In this document: piece by piece, positions 53,939-62,831 of the stretch
Position numbering within the stretch: the stretch's first letter is position 1
Layout: the number at the start of each line of letters is the position of its first letter
NCBI GenBank assembly: GCA_028280065.1
Contig: JANQMN010000139.1
Span: forward strand, 62,001-126,000
Source: Hahella sp.
GTDB lineage: Bacteria; Pseudomonadota; Gammaproteobacteria; Pseudomonadales; Oleiphilaceae
Reading direction: 5' to 3'
DNA: 64,000 bases
Made by a program: the position numbers and the translations under genes
The notes under the pieces: generated by a model
What the model was told of the DNA's origin: nothing
Database searches by the model: none
Seen by the model: the letters and a program-made list of their open reading frames with translations, nothing else

Positions 53939-54703
53939 CTAGCTAGTTCTGCCCCTCATTCTAGCAAGACCAAGAATTCCGAGTGCAAAAAGTGCCATGC
54001 TGCCAGGTTCAGGGACCTCATTAACAGGGTTAGAGGTTGTTGTTGTAGCATCAGAGAACTTAAAACCGTCGTTACCCCCGTAAAGATTCCCTATGTTAGT
54101 TAGGGAGGAGAAGTTAGCGTTATATGCGCCTACCAACCAATATTTTGAAGTTAATGATGCAGATGGTTCGAGAACCTGATACCAACCACCGGAAAGAGCG
54201 GCGTCGCCGTGGTTGTAACCGCTCCACCCTTGGCCCAGTACTTGTCCCCACGTATTTCCAGCCAATGAGGGGCCGCCGGCGCCGCCGGTATACCCGACTA
54301 CGCTGATATCGTTACTTGTTTGCCATGTCCAGCTCAATTCTTCGAGAGATACCGCTTCTGTAAAGGAAAGAAGTAACATGTCGCTATCGCTAACGTTGTC
54401 AACGGAGTGCTGTGGGTTGTTATCTGGATCGTCCTGGTTCAGCATACCTAAGCCACCGCCGCTGCTCGCTTGGTAGAGCTTGAGATCGCCTTGCTCCAGG
54501 ATATGGTCACTGCTGCCGCCGGTATCGGCCCAGCCGGTAATCGTCAGCGTATTTGTCCCCTGGGTCATTTGGAATGAACTCCAGCAGTTATAACCACAAG
54601 ATCCCAATTTATTAGCAGTACTGAAATCCCATGTCTGAGTTGCTGCAACAGCTGAATTAACCGCTACGCTGGCAATAACAGAAACCAATAATTTATTAAG
54701 CAT
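53939..54703 (-). CDS. PEP-CTERM sorting-domain protein
   Basis: A 254-residue exported protein. From the ATG at 54703 (GGGAGATGT upstream) it has the signal LNKLLVSVIASVAVNSAVAA. The C-terminus carries the sorting signal VPEPGSMALFALGILGLA followed by RMRGR. The mature part is Gly-, Ser- and Trp-rich, beginning TQTWDFSTANKLGSCGYNC with a likely disulfide, and contains VGYTGGAGGPSLAG and DISV strands of a beta-sandwich type seen in other PEP-CTERM targets. It should be anchored to or released at the surface by an exosortase coded elsewhere. It is the second such protein in the window. Confidence 0.9.
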   Translation of the reverse strand: MLNKLLVSVIASVAVNSAVAATQTWDFSTANKLGSCGYNCWSSFQMTQGTNTLTITGWADTGGSSDHILEQGDLKLYQASSGGGLGMLNQDDPDNNPQHSVDNVSDSDMLLLSFTEAVSLEELSWTWQTSNDISVVGYTGGAGGPSLAGNTWGQVLGQGWSGYNHGDAALSGGWYQVLEPSASLTSKYWLVGAYNANFSSLTNIGNLYGGNDGFKFSDATTTTSNPVNEVPEPGSMALFALGILGLARMRGRTS

Positions 54704-54850
54704 TTTACATCTCCCGTAATATTGCCTTGTGTTAAGCAAATATTGGACCAACATGAATTAAGTAAAGTATTTCAAAAGACTATATTTTTTCTAAAACCGA
54801 ATAAAAACATTCTTGTAAAAAAAAATGACATCTAGGAGAATCAAGTAAGT

Positions 54851-56695
54851 TTAGTCAAGCCGGGATAAATCCCGCACTGCGCCCTTATCAGCAGACGTCG
54901 CCAACAACGCATAAGCCTTCAAAGCCGGCGTCACTTTCCGCGGACGAAGGTTTGTCGGTTTCCATCCAGCGTCCCCCTTTGCATCCATTGCCGTGCGCCG
55001 CGCTACCATTTCTTCATTAGCAATGATGACATTAATGGTTCTGTTAGGAATATCGATTTCAATTTTATCACCTTCTTCCAAAAGTGCGATTTCCCCGCCT
55101 GCGGCAGCCTCCGGCGAACAATGGCCGATGGAAAGTCCCGATGTGCCACCGGAGAAACGTCCATCCGTCAATAGTGCACAGGCCTTGCCTAAGCCTTTGG
55201 ACTTCAAATAGCTGGTCGGATAGAGCATTTCCTGCATGCCTGGTCTGCCTTTTGGGCCTTCATAGCGAATGATGACTACATGCCCTTCTTTTACTTCGTT
55301 GTTCAGGATTCCTTTGACCGCATCGTCCTGGCTCTCGAAGATTTTGGCTTTGCCTGAGAATTTCAAAATCGATTCATCAACTCCTGCAGTTTTGACGATA
55401 CAGCCATCGCGGGCAATATTGCCATAGAGAACCGCCAAACCTCCTTCGCTGCTATATGCATGATCTGCGCTACGGATGCAGCCTTCTTTCCGGTCAAGAT
55501 CGAGTGCCGGCCAACGAGTCGATTGACTGAAGACCTCTTGGGTGGGAATGCCCGCCGGTCCTGCTTTGTAAAAATTATGGACATCGGGATCGTCGGTTAT
55601 CGTCACATCCCACTCTACTATGGCTTCGGCCAATGTATTGCTATGCACGGTGGGGATTTCTGAATGGAGGAGGCCGGCGCGATCCAGCTCGCCCAGGATT
55701 CCCATTATTCCACCGGCGCGATGAACGTCCTCTACGTGATAATTAGGCGTATTTGGCGCGACTTTGCAGAACTGGCCCACCTTGTGGGAAAGGGCATCTA
55801 TGTCACGCATTGTGAAATCCACTTCCGCCTCTCGGGCAGCCGCTAATAGATGCAATATGGTGTTGGTTGAACCACCCATCGCGATATCCAGCGTCATCGC
55901 GTTTTCAAAGGCTTGTCGGCAGGCGATTGAGCGTGGCAAAACGCTGTCGTCATCCTGTTCATAATAGCGTTTGGCCAACTCTACCACCCGGCGGGCAGCT
56001 TTGATAAACAGTTGTTTCCGGTCGGAATGCGTGGCGAGTGTGGTGCCGTTGCCGGGGAGACTCAAGCCGATTGCTTCGGTAAGGCAGTTCATGGAGTTTG
56101 CGGTAAACATCCCTGAACAGGAACCGCAGGTGGGACAGGCGGAACGCTCGTATTCTTCCGCCATTTGGTCTGAGGCGTTCGGGTCGGCGGCTATGACCAT
56201 CGCATCGACCAGGTCTAATTTATGTTCCGACAGCTTGGTTTTGCCCGCTTCCATCGGGCCGCCACTGACAAACACCACCGGGATGTTCAATCGTAATGCG
56301 GCCATTAGCATGCCTGGAGTGATCTTGTCGCAGTTGGAAATGCACACCAGTGCGTCCGCACAATGTGCATTTACCATGTACTCCACGGAGTCGGCGATTA
56401 TTTCCCGGGAGGGAAGGCTGTAGAGCATGCCGTCGTGGCCCATGGCGATGCCGTCATCGACTGCTATTGAGTTGAACTCCTTGCCGACGCCACCTGCCGC
56501 TTCAATTTCCCGGCAAACAAGCTGCCCCAAGTCTTTCAAATGCACATGACCCGGTACAAACTGGGTAAAGGAGTTGGCGACAGCAATAATAGGTTTGCTG
56601 AAATCCTCGGTTTTCATGCCGGTTGCACGCCATAGTGCGCGGGCACCCGCCATGTTTCTGCCTTGAGTGGTGGTTCGGGATCGATAACGTGGCAT
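54851..56695 (-). CDS. ilvD: Dihydroxy-acid dehydratase
   Basis: A 614-residue iron-sulfur enzyme of valine, leucine and isoleucine synthesis, dehydrating 2,3-dihydroxy-isovalerate and -methylvalerate. Cluster ligands are in [10 protein letters not shown] and [19 protein letters not shown]. Other family segments are [15 protein letters not shown]-like [25 protein letters not shown] and [14 protein letters not shown]. Length and start ([19 protein letters not shown]) are standard. It is divergent from the HDOD gene and has no attached ilv genes. Confidence 0.98.
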   Translation of the reverse strand: MPRYRSRTTTQGRNMAGARALWRATGMKTEDFSKPIIAVANSFTQFVPGHVHLKDLGQLVCREIEAAGGVGKEFNSIAVDDGIAMGHDGMLYSLPSREIIADSVEYMVNAHCADALVCISNCDKITPGMLMAALRLNIPVVFVSGGPMEAGKTKLSEHKLDLVDAMVIAADPNASDQMAEEYERSACPTCGSCSGMFTANSMNCLTEAIGLSLPGNGTTLATHSDRKQLFIKAARRVVELAKRYYEQDDDSVLPRSIACRQAFENAMTLDIAMGGSTNTILHLLAAAREAEVDFTMRDIDALSHKVGQFCKVAPNTPNYHVEDVHRAGGIMGILGELDRAGLLHSEIPTVHSNTLAEAIVEWDVTITDDPDVHNFYKAGPAGIPTQEVFSQSTRWPALDLDRKEGCIRSADHAYSSEGGLAVLYGNIARDGCIVKTAGVDESILKFSGKAKIFESQDDAVKGILNNEVKEGHVVIIRYEGPKGRPGMQEMLYPTSYLKSKGLGKACALLTDGRFSGGTSGLSIGHCSPEAAAGGEIALLEEGDKIEIDIPNRTINVIIANEEMVARRTAMDAKGDAGWKPTNLRPRKVTPALKAYALLATSADKGAVRDLSRLD

Positions 56696-56916
56696 TCATT
56701 TGCTCCATTACAGGGGAATTTGGTTGGTCCGAGAGAACGCGGAGAATAACAAAACTCGGCACGCACATAAATAAATCCAAAGTGCTTCAGGCACTGTTCG
56801 AGCGATAGCGCGGGAAATTGCCGAAATTTTTCTTCGGGAGAGGGAAATACAGCTTTCCGCAAAGCAAATGGGTGGTTAAGATAAGAGAAACAACGGCAGT
56901 TGTGCATGGAATCTGA

Positions 56917-58167
56917 ATGGAAGATTTAAAACAAAGTCTGAAGGTGCTGCGTCATTTTACCCTCCTGAATAAGCTGGCTGACGAGCAACTTATCGTGCTT
57001 ACTTCCCGAGCCAATTTCAAAGAGTTCCGGAAAGGAAAAGTGATTCTAGAGCTTGGCAGCAGCGATAGCTTCGATTATTTTCTGCTGGCGGGTGAAGTGC
57101 GGCTAATTGCAAGGGATGGGCGTGAAACTCGCATTACCGCGGCCTCTGACCGCGCCCGTCAGGCTCTGGCGCATTTGCGGCCCCGGCAGTTTGAAGTGAG
57201 GGCGGTGACACCTTGCAAGCTGCTGGTGGTCGATCAACCGACGCTGACCAAGATGCTCAAGGAAGTGCCGACCGATTATACGATGGACGAGGTGCAAACT
57301 TTTGATTCCGAACAGTCTCCCGCCTACTCTATCATTGCGAATTTCCACCAAGATCTGAAAGCACACCGCCTTAAATTGCCGAGCCTTCCCGATTTGGCTT
57401 TCAAAATCCGCGAGTTGTCGGAAAGCACGAATGCCCATGTGAAAGATATCGCCAAAGCTATCATGCGCGATCCTCCTATCACCGCCAAGCTCGTTCATGC
57501 TGCAAATAGCCCCTTATATAGGGGGTTCAACGAGATCGAAAGTTGTCAGGATGCAGTGGTGAGGCTGGGTATGGATACCACCCGTCAGTTAATTACCGTG
57601 TTTACCATGCGCGAATTGTTTAAAAGCAATAGTGAAGTGCTGAAAAGGCGGATGGCGAACCTGTGGGAGCATTCGCTGGAGGTCGGTGCTATTGCCTTCG
57701 TGCTTGGCAGGATGACGCCCGGCTTGAGTGCGGAGAGAGCTATGCTGGCCGGCATACTGCATGATATCGGCGTCGTGCCGATCATCCATTATGCAGAAGA
57801 TCACCCGGAGCTGGAAGACGATGCGATTCTGGCGGAGCTGATTCCGGAACTCAGAGAGGAGATCGGTTCAGCTTTGCTTAAAAACTGGGATTTTCCGGAT
57901 GTGTTCATTGACGTCGTGCGCTATGCCGAAGAATACGGCTACGACTCCGGTCAGGATAACGCGACCTATGCCGATCTCATCATCATTGCACAGGTACACG
58001 CATTCATCGGTAAAAAAGAAGGTGCGAGCCTACCGCCGATGGATCAAATTCCCGCATTTGATAAACTGGCGATGGGTGAACTATCACCTCAGCGAAGTTT
58101 GCAGGTCCTGCAAATGTCAAAAGAAGAAATTGAGAGCTTAAAGCAGGTGTTTACCGCAACCTATTAG
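56917..58167 (+). CDS. Cyclic-nucleotide-binding-like/HDOD signalling protein
   Basis: A 416-residue cytosolic protein. Residues about 12-135 resemble a cNMP-binding fold (FRKGKVILELGSSDSFDYFLLAGEVRLIARDG), although the PRQFEVRAVTPCKL end and lack of a clear phosphate-binding RExA arginine loop leave ligand binding uncertain. Residues about 150-350 form an HDOD domain: LPSLPDLAFKIRELSES, PPITAKLVHAANSPLYRG and ILHDIGVVPIIHYA, the last keeping an HD pair. HDOD proteins regulate motility, biofilm and virulence genes in relatives. The gene stands alone. Confidence 0.88.
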   Translation: MEDLKQSLKVLRHFTLLNKLADEQLIVLTSRANFKEFRKGKVILELGSSDSFDYFLLAGEVRLIARDGRETRITAASDRARQALAHLRPRQFEVRAVTPCKLLVVDQPTLTKMLKEVPTDYTMDEVQTFDSEQSPAYSIIANFHQDLKAHRLKLPSLPDLAFKIRELSESTNAHVKDIAKAIMRDPPITAKLVHAANSPLYRGFNEIESCQDAVVRLGMDTTRQLITVFTMRELFKSNSEVLKRRMANLWEHSLEVGAIAFVLGRMTPGLSAERAMLAGILHDIGVVPIIHYAEDHPELEDDAILAELIPELREEIGSALLKNWDFPDVFIDVVRYAEEYGYDSGQDNATYADLIIIAQVHAFIGKKEGASLPPMDQIPAFDKLAMGELSPQRSLQVLQMSKEEIESLKQVFTATY

Positions 58168-58293
58168 ACGGGTTGAGGCTATAGGTTCGATCGCCTAAGG
58201 GTTGCCTTGGCTAATATCTGATTTGCGCAGGCGCTGCGAGGCGGCTAGCATTACTGGGTCATTCTTTGTCTAAGCCAGGTGAATGAGGTTGCC

Positions 58294-58905
58294 ATGACCT
58301 CTAATAAGACTTCGTTGAAAGACGCTCCTCGTTCTCTGCCACTGTTTCCTTTGAATAGCATACTTTGCCCTAAAGGCGTCCTCCCGTTACGTATTTTCGA
58401 GCAGCGTTATCTGCATATGGTAAGCGCTTGTATGAAGGAGGGTCACGGCTTTGTAGTGGTGACGATAAAGGAAGGTAATGAAGTCGGTGGCAAAGCCAGG
58501 TTTTTTGATACCGGCACCTATGCAGAGATAATCGACTTTCAATCGCTTCCTGGCGGGTTGTTGGGCATTAGTGTCAATGGAATTGAGAAGGTCAATATAG
58601 CCGATGCGTTTCAAGGCGATGACGGGCTTTATCGAGGACAGATTCGATCTTGTGACACAGAGCAAGCCGCCCAACTGCCGACAGAATATCAAGAGCTTGC
58701 TCATTTGCTCAGAGAAATAGAGAGGCATTCATCGCAGCCGGTCAAGGATGTCGATATTGATTACGCCGATGCCAGAGAGGTGGGGTGGCGGTTAGTGGAA
58801 CGCTTGCCGCTGGCAAATCCCGATAAGCAGTATCTATTGACCATTACCGATCCGCTGTATCGGTTGGAACAATTGCGCTATTTGATTCATGTGTTGGCGG
58901 AGTGA
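58294..58905 (+). CDS. Lon N-terminal (LON substrate-binding) domain protein
   Basis: A 203-residue stand-alone LON domain, without ATPase or protease parts. It begins SLPLFPLNSILCPKGVLPLRIFEQRYLHMV, with FVVVTIKEGNEVG and YAEIIDF following, and ends in helices (WRLVERLPLANPDKQYLL). Such proteins are common in gammaproteobacteria; their role is unclear, possibly substrate delivery. I choose the ATG at 58294 with GAGG five bases upstream; a GTG at 58279 is possible. Confidence 0.9.
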   Translation: MTSNKTSLKDAPRSLPLFPLNSILCPKGVLPLRIFEQRYLHMVSACMKEGHGFVVVTIKEGNEVGGKARFFDTGTYAEIIDFQSLPGGLLGISVNGIEKVNIADAFQGDDGLYRGQIRSCDTEQAAQLPTEYQELAHLLREIERHSSQPVKDVDIDYADAREVGWRLVERLPLANPDKQYLLTITDPLYRLEQLRYLIHVLAE

Positions 58906-58948
58906 AATCCGGAGTAAAGGTTGCCGCCAGGTCAAAAAAAGCCTGTTC

Positions 58949-60397
58949 TTAACTTAGGAAATTTTGGCTGAAAATCAGAAGCGCGCCATTTAAGTAGATC
59001 ATTTGATAGAAGGCGATAATAATCGCGGTACCGCCAGCCAAAACTTTCCACCAGTGCTTCTGCCAAGTAGGTTTTCGGTCCAAGGGGCTGACTAATAGTC
59101 TTGTAAAGCCACATATAGCGCCGCCCAGTAGTAGACCGCCGATTACATCCGACGTCCAGTGGACACCTAAATAAATTCTACTGCAGCCGATCAGAAGCGT
59201 TATCAACGAAGCAACCAGATAGAATTTCCAGCGCAGATGAGGTACATGCTCCCGTGCCAAAGCAGCAGCGATCAAACCAATCACCAGCACGGATCCGGAA
59301 GTGTGACCGCTGGGAAATGCAAACGAAGCAGGGAGATATGGGTTATCAGGCCGTGCTATCGCAAAGAAATCTTTCAGTACTGTGGTCAGTCCATGCATTG
59401 ATAATCCGGCAAGTACATATATCACCGCAATCTGCAACCGCCCCTGCAGTAGCAGAAGGAGGATAAAAAAACCAAACAGCAGGTATAAAAACAACGTATC
59501 TCCCAGCAACGTCATTGCGACAAAAAAAGTGCTGAGAATATAGATATATAGACCGCTTATTCTTTCGCTGACCTGGAGATCCAGCGCCCTAAGTTCAGAA
59601 ATGTTGAGCACCAGCAAGGAAAGCAGTAAGAACCCGAGCAGACTTAAGACGAAAAGCAGGAATGAGTTGATGGGATATTCGATGCCAAAATCCCGGCGGC
59701 TGGACAAATTAAGAATTTTGTGTCGTAAGACGCTGCGTTGTTCCAGGTACTGAATGCACTTTCTGTAGAGCCAACCATTAGGGCGAAACTGCCAGTGAAC
59801 TTGCATAATTGTTGCGGTTACCAGCGCTATACAGAAAATCAGTATCAATAAAGTCAGGTAGAAGTGTGGTGGAAGCTTTACCTTAAGGTTGATCGCCGCA
59901 CCGAAAAGGTATCCAGGCAATATATACCAAGGCGCCCAAAGCACGGCAGAAAGCAAATTGATGCCGATGAAACGCCGGTCCGGCATCCCGAATGCGCCAG
60001 CCAGCGCCGGTATGATCGGCCTGATCGGTCCCACAAAGCGGCCGATCACCACGCTCTTTCCGCCATGGCGCTGAAAAAAGGCTTCCGCCCGGAACACTAG
60101 CTCGGGAGTTTTCGATAAAGGCCAGATATTTTTAATTCCAAGACTATAACGCTTGCCTAAATAAAAGCTGCAAATGTCCCCGCATACCGCGCCCGAAAAC
60201 GCTGCAAACAGGGTCCACTCGATAGATAACGCACCTCCGCCGGCCAATGCGGCCAAGCCGAAAAGCAAAACCACGCCTGGAACCAATATGCCGGCGACTG
60301 CCAGGGACTCTGCAAATGCCGTTAAGAACACCGCGAAAGCAAGGCTCTTCGGGTACTGAGCTACCAAGGCCAGCAAGTTGTCTACGAAACTTTCCAT
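58949..60397 (-). CDS. DedA-PAP2 fusion: membrane transporter plus phosphatase
   Basis: A 482-residue integral membrane protein joining two domains. Residues about 1-190 are DedA (SNARE-associated) type, with FAESLAVAGILVPG, FYLGKRY and FFQRHGGKSVVIGRFVGPIRPIIP. Residues about 290-470 are a type 2 phosphatidic acid phosphatase, with the catalytic triplet KDFFAIARP, PSGHTSG and SRIYLGVHWTSDVIGG. DedA proteins flip undecaprenyl phosphate or phospholipids and PAP2 enzymes dephosphorylate lipid pyrophosphates, so the fusion suggests recycling of a lipid carrier. A perfect dyad lies at 60445-60462 upstream. Confidence 0.92.
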   Translation of the reverse strand: MESFVDNLLALVAQYPKSLAFAVFLTAFAESLAVAGILVPGVVLLFGLAALAGGGALSIEWTLFAAFSGAVCGDICSFYLGKRYSLGIKNIWPLSKTPELVFRAEAFFQRHGGKSVVIGRFVGPIRPIIPALAGAFGMPDRRFIGINLLSAVLWAPWYILPGYLFGAAINLKVKLPPHFYLTLLILIFCIALVTATIMQVHWQFRPNGWLYRKCIQYLEQRSVLRHKILNLSSRRDFGIEYPINSFLLFVLSLLGFLLLSLLVLNISELRALDLQVSERISGLYIYILSTFFVAMTLLGDTLFLYLLFGFFILLLLLQGRLQIAVIYVLAGLSMHGLTTVLKDFFAIARPDNPYLPASFAFPSGHTSGSVLVIGLIAAALAREHVPHLRWKFYLVASLITLLIGCSRIYLGVHWTSDVIGGLLLGGAICGFTRLLVSPLDRKPTWQKHWWKVLAGGTAIIIAFYQMIYLNGALLIFSQNFLS

Positions 60398-60444
60398 GCG
60401 GTTATTTCTGATTAAGAATTAAGGTCTATCTAAAAAGCTGTCAT

Positions 60445-60462
60445 GGTATGGAGATCCATACC
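60445..60462. promoter_or_regulatory. 18-base dyad upstream of the DedA-PAP2 gene
   Basis: GGTATGGA-GA-TCCATACC, perfect apart from the central two bases, lies 48 bases before the ATG at 60397. It is a plausible operator or a hairpin in the leader. Confidence 0.4.
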
Positions 60463-60524
60463 GGGGGCGAAAGTTTACCGAGTTGGGGATGCAGCGTCGA
60501 GCGGGAATGGCTAGCGGCCAGAGG

Positions 60525-61526
60525 TCAGGCTGTCGCCTTGGTGTCAGCTTTGCTGAGGATCACTTTGTTACGGCCGGATTTCTGTGCTTTCTGCAAGGCT
60601 TGGAGGCAGCGGTCGATTAATACCTGATCGTCGATTTCGCCTTCTGCTCTGGTCAGACAGCCTACGGACACATTCACCTTGTCCACCACCGGCCAAGACT
60701 CATCCTCGACATTGCGGCGCAGGCGTTCGGCGATAACCAGCAGTCCCTCTACCGGCGTTACCGGCAACAGGATAAAAAATCTACCGTCACCGGCGTAATA
60801 AATACTGTCGCCGGCCCTTGTCGCTTGGAGCAACTTGCGGCCAAATTCCGACAGCAGCTCGTTTGCTAAATTCGGACCGTGAACTTCCAGCTGCTGATCG
60901 AAGAAGTCAATTTCCATGGCGATGATGGACAAAGGGTGATGCGTGGTCTCTGACCTTGAGATTTCCTGTTTTAAGGTAAAATCCAAATGCTTGAGGTTGT
61001 AGGCGCCTGTAGTCGCATCTTTTATGGAGTATTCGACCAGAAACCGGCTCTTGTGATGATACAAATAGGCGTACATGCCCGCCAGGCCGACTAAGAGGGT
61101 GTAACTGGTAGCGAATCGGATCGTGTTGTAAAAGCTATCGTTGATTGTCAGCGCGAGGCTGCTCAATACCAGGGTCACACTGTTAAAAGTGAACGCTTCC
61201 TTCAGCGGCAGGAGCAAGAAACTGAACAAGCCGACGCCATACAGCCAGTGAGCTATGGTGCTTTGTCCCTGGTTCAACTGCCAGACTATTGCCAGCAGCA
61301 TAAATACTAGTATGCCAAGATGTCCCCGATGGGCATCCAAATCACTGCGCCGTGACCAGGCGTAAATAGCGCCGATTACCATCAGTGGCGTCAGCATGGC
61401 GCTGACATAGAATAGCTCGTAGAGACCGTAGCGGACATTCTGAATGGCCATGAACAACAACAAGAAAGCCGTGGACAGATAGAGCGCAATTCGCGCTCTT
61501 GTGCGGAGGTAGGATTCACCCAGCAA
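60525..61526 (-). CDS. Membrane protein with degenerate GGDEF domain (downstream of two)
   Basis: A 333-residue protein from the TTG at 61526, which has GAGG nine bases upstream; earlier in-frame starts overlap the preceding gene too far. About six membrane segments (residues 10-170) precede a GGDEF domain beginning KDATTGAYNLKHLDFTLKQ. The active-site signature GG[DE]EF is replaced by GDGRF in YYAGDGRFFILLP, and the metal Asp is shifted (EIDFFDQ). It is therefore probably not a diguanylate cyclase. It overlaps the upstream paralogue by 11 bases. Confidence 0.85.
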   Translation of the reverse strand: MLGESYLRTRARIALYLSTAFLLLFMAIQNVRYGLYELFYVSAMLTPLMVIGAIYAWSRRSDLDAHRGHLGILVFMLLAIVWQLNQGQSTIAHWLYGVGLFSFLLLPLKEAFTFNSVTLVLSSLALTINDSFYNTIRFATSYTLLVGLAGMYAYLYHHKSRFLVEYSIKDATTGAYNLKHLDFTLKQEISRSETTHHPLSIIAMEIDFFDQQLEVHGPNLANELLSEFGRKLLQATRAGDSIYYAGDGRFFILLPVTPVEGLLVIAERLRRNVEDESWPVVDKVNVSVGCLTRAEGEIDDQVLIDRCLQALQKAQKSGRNKVILSKADTKATA

Positions 61527-62517
61527 TGCCAGTATCCTCGTTGCTAATATCCAGATAGCCCAGTGTTTGGTTGACGCCTTTCCCGCGTGCGACTTTGAGT
61601 GCTTTCCGTGCATTTCCAATAAGCGTTTCGGCGCTATCCCCGACATTGAGTGTGGCAATACCGATGCTGATGGTGACGGTGGTGTCCTTGGAACTGAGCT
61701 TTTGTCTGCTACGCAAGCGCAGTTGCGCCGCTTTTTTGGTCGCCTCCTTGGAGTCCGTGTGGGGCAGAACGATTACGAAATCGGCATCTTCAAACCGGTA
61801 GTAGCTGTCGAACAACCGCAAGTTTTCATGCAGCAGCCGGCCGAGTTGATGCAGAAACATGTCGAACTTATCCTGGCTGACCAGGCTGAGGCTTTCATCG
61901 TCGATTCCCAGTGCCAAGACGGCCAGATCGGTGCCTTCTCTTTCGGCGCGTTGCACTTCCTTGTCCAGATCCTGGAGCAGATAGTCGCGCATTGACGCCA
62001 GGGTCAGATTATCCGTACGGCGTAGCGGTTTGAGTTGGTTTTCCTTAATCTCCCTTAAATAGACAAAAGCCAGTGTCATCGCCAGCGCTAAAAGGTAGAT
62101 GAAAAATATCTGTACTTTCTCGGGACCTTCGTAAAACCCAATCAATGCAAAAGCCAACGCGATAGAGTAGCTGGCAGTGATAAAGGTTGCCGTTTGCACC
62201 CGGTAGATAAAAAAAGCGACCAGCGGAAGCAAATAACACCATTGCTCCGCCGTTTGAGGATAGTGAACCAAACTAGCTAAAGTGATAAGCGCAAGAAATC
62301 CGACCACAATATGCGAAAGCCAATGAGCACCGGACTGTTCCTTGGAAACTTTGTTTACCTTGCTGTTGATAAACAGCAACAGACAGAATGCGCTTGCCAC
62401 GGTCGTCATCAACCACTCGGCACTGAACAGCGCGCCGATAGCCAGCATCCCGCTGACAACAGATGCCAGGCCAAATGCTTTGCTGCGTAATTGATTGTTA
62501 ATCTCTACCGGATTCAT
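61516..62517 (-). CDS. Membrane protein with degenerate GGDEF domain (upstream of two)
   Basis: A 333-residue protein from the ATG at 62517 (a TTG at 62532 is also possible). Six hydrophobic segments fill residues about 15-150. The C-terminal GGDEF-like domain starts TLASMRDYLLQDLDKEVQRA and carries EDADF in YRFEDADFVIVLPH where the catalytic GG[DE]EF should be. It ends ISIGIATLNVGDSAETLIGNARKALK, typical of the fold. Same length and layout as its downstream neighbour, with which it overlaps, so the pair looks like an old tandem duplication. Confidence 0.85.
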   Translation of the reverse strand: MNPVEINNQLRSKAFGLASVVSGMLAIGALFSAEWLMTTVASAFCLLLFINSKVNKVSKEQSGAHWLSHIVVGFLALITLASLVHYPQTAEQWCYLLPLVAFFIYRVQTATFITASYSIALAFALIGFYEGPEKVQIFFIYLLALAMTLAFVYLREIKENQLKPLRRTDNLTLASMRDYLLQDLDKEVQRAEREGTDLAVLALGIDDESLSLVSQDKFDMFLHQLGRLLHENLRLFDSYYRFEDADFVIVLPHTDSKEATKKAAQLRLRSRQKLSSKDTTVTISIGIATLNVGDSAETLIGNARKALKVARGKGVNQTLGYLDISNEDTGIAG

Positions 62518-62831
62518 ATTATTAGCGGGCAATATCCTTGTGCTGCCTTGTTGTGTCCTGAGACGTTAGTAGAAGCATAGACTAGCCTAGAGTAACAACG
62601 GGAACAACAATAGTGTTCTTGATTTTGAATCGGGCTGGCCGGTCATTTAAATGGATTCGCTGATTCCTGTGTGGTTATGATCGAGCAAATTCACTCCTTT
62701 TGTGGTACGAGAAAACTCGTCGGATGGCGGTTCAAGGAAAAATCGGTCCAGTTAACAGGATTTTTTCGTTACAATCGAAGTTTGGTCTTCAGACGATTAG
62801 ATAGAGAAATTGAGTTAGAGGCGTCAATCTA
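62518..62831. other. 314-base intergenic region between the GGDEF pair and proA
   Basis: No coding frame of quality is seen. A small ACGAG-AAAA-CTCGT hairpin lies near 62708. A TACAAT hexamer near 62770 could be the -10 of proA, but no good -35 stands at the right distance. Confidence 0.4.

Noticed and set aside
23331-54703. Exosortase (EpsH/XrtA) gene expected with the PEP-CTERM proteins
   Set aside because: None of the membrane proteins in the window shows the exosortase pattern. It must be outside the window.
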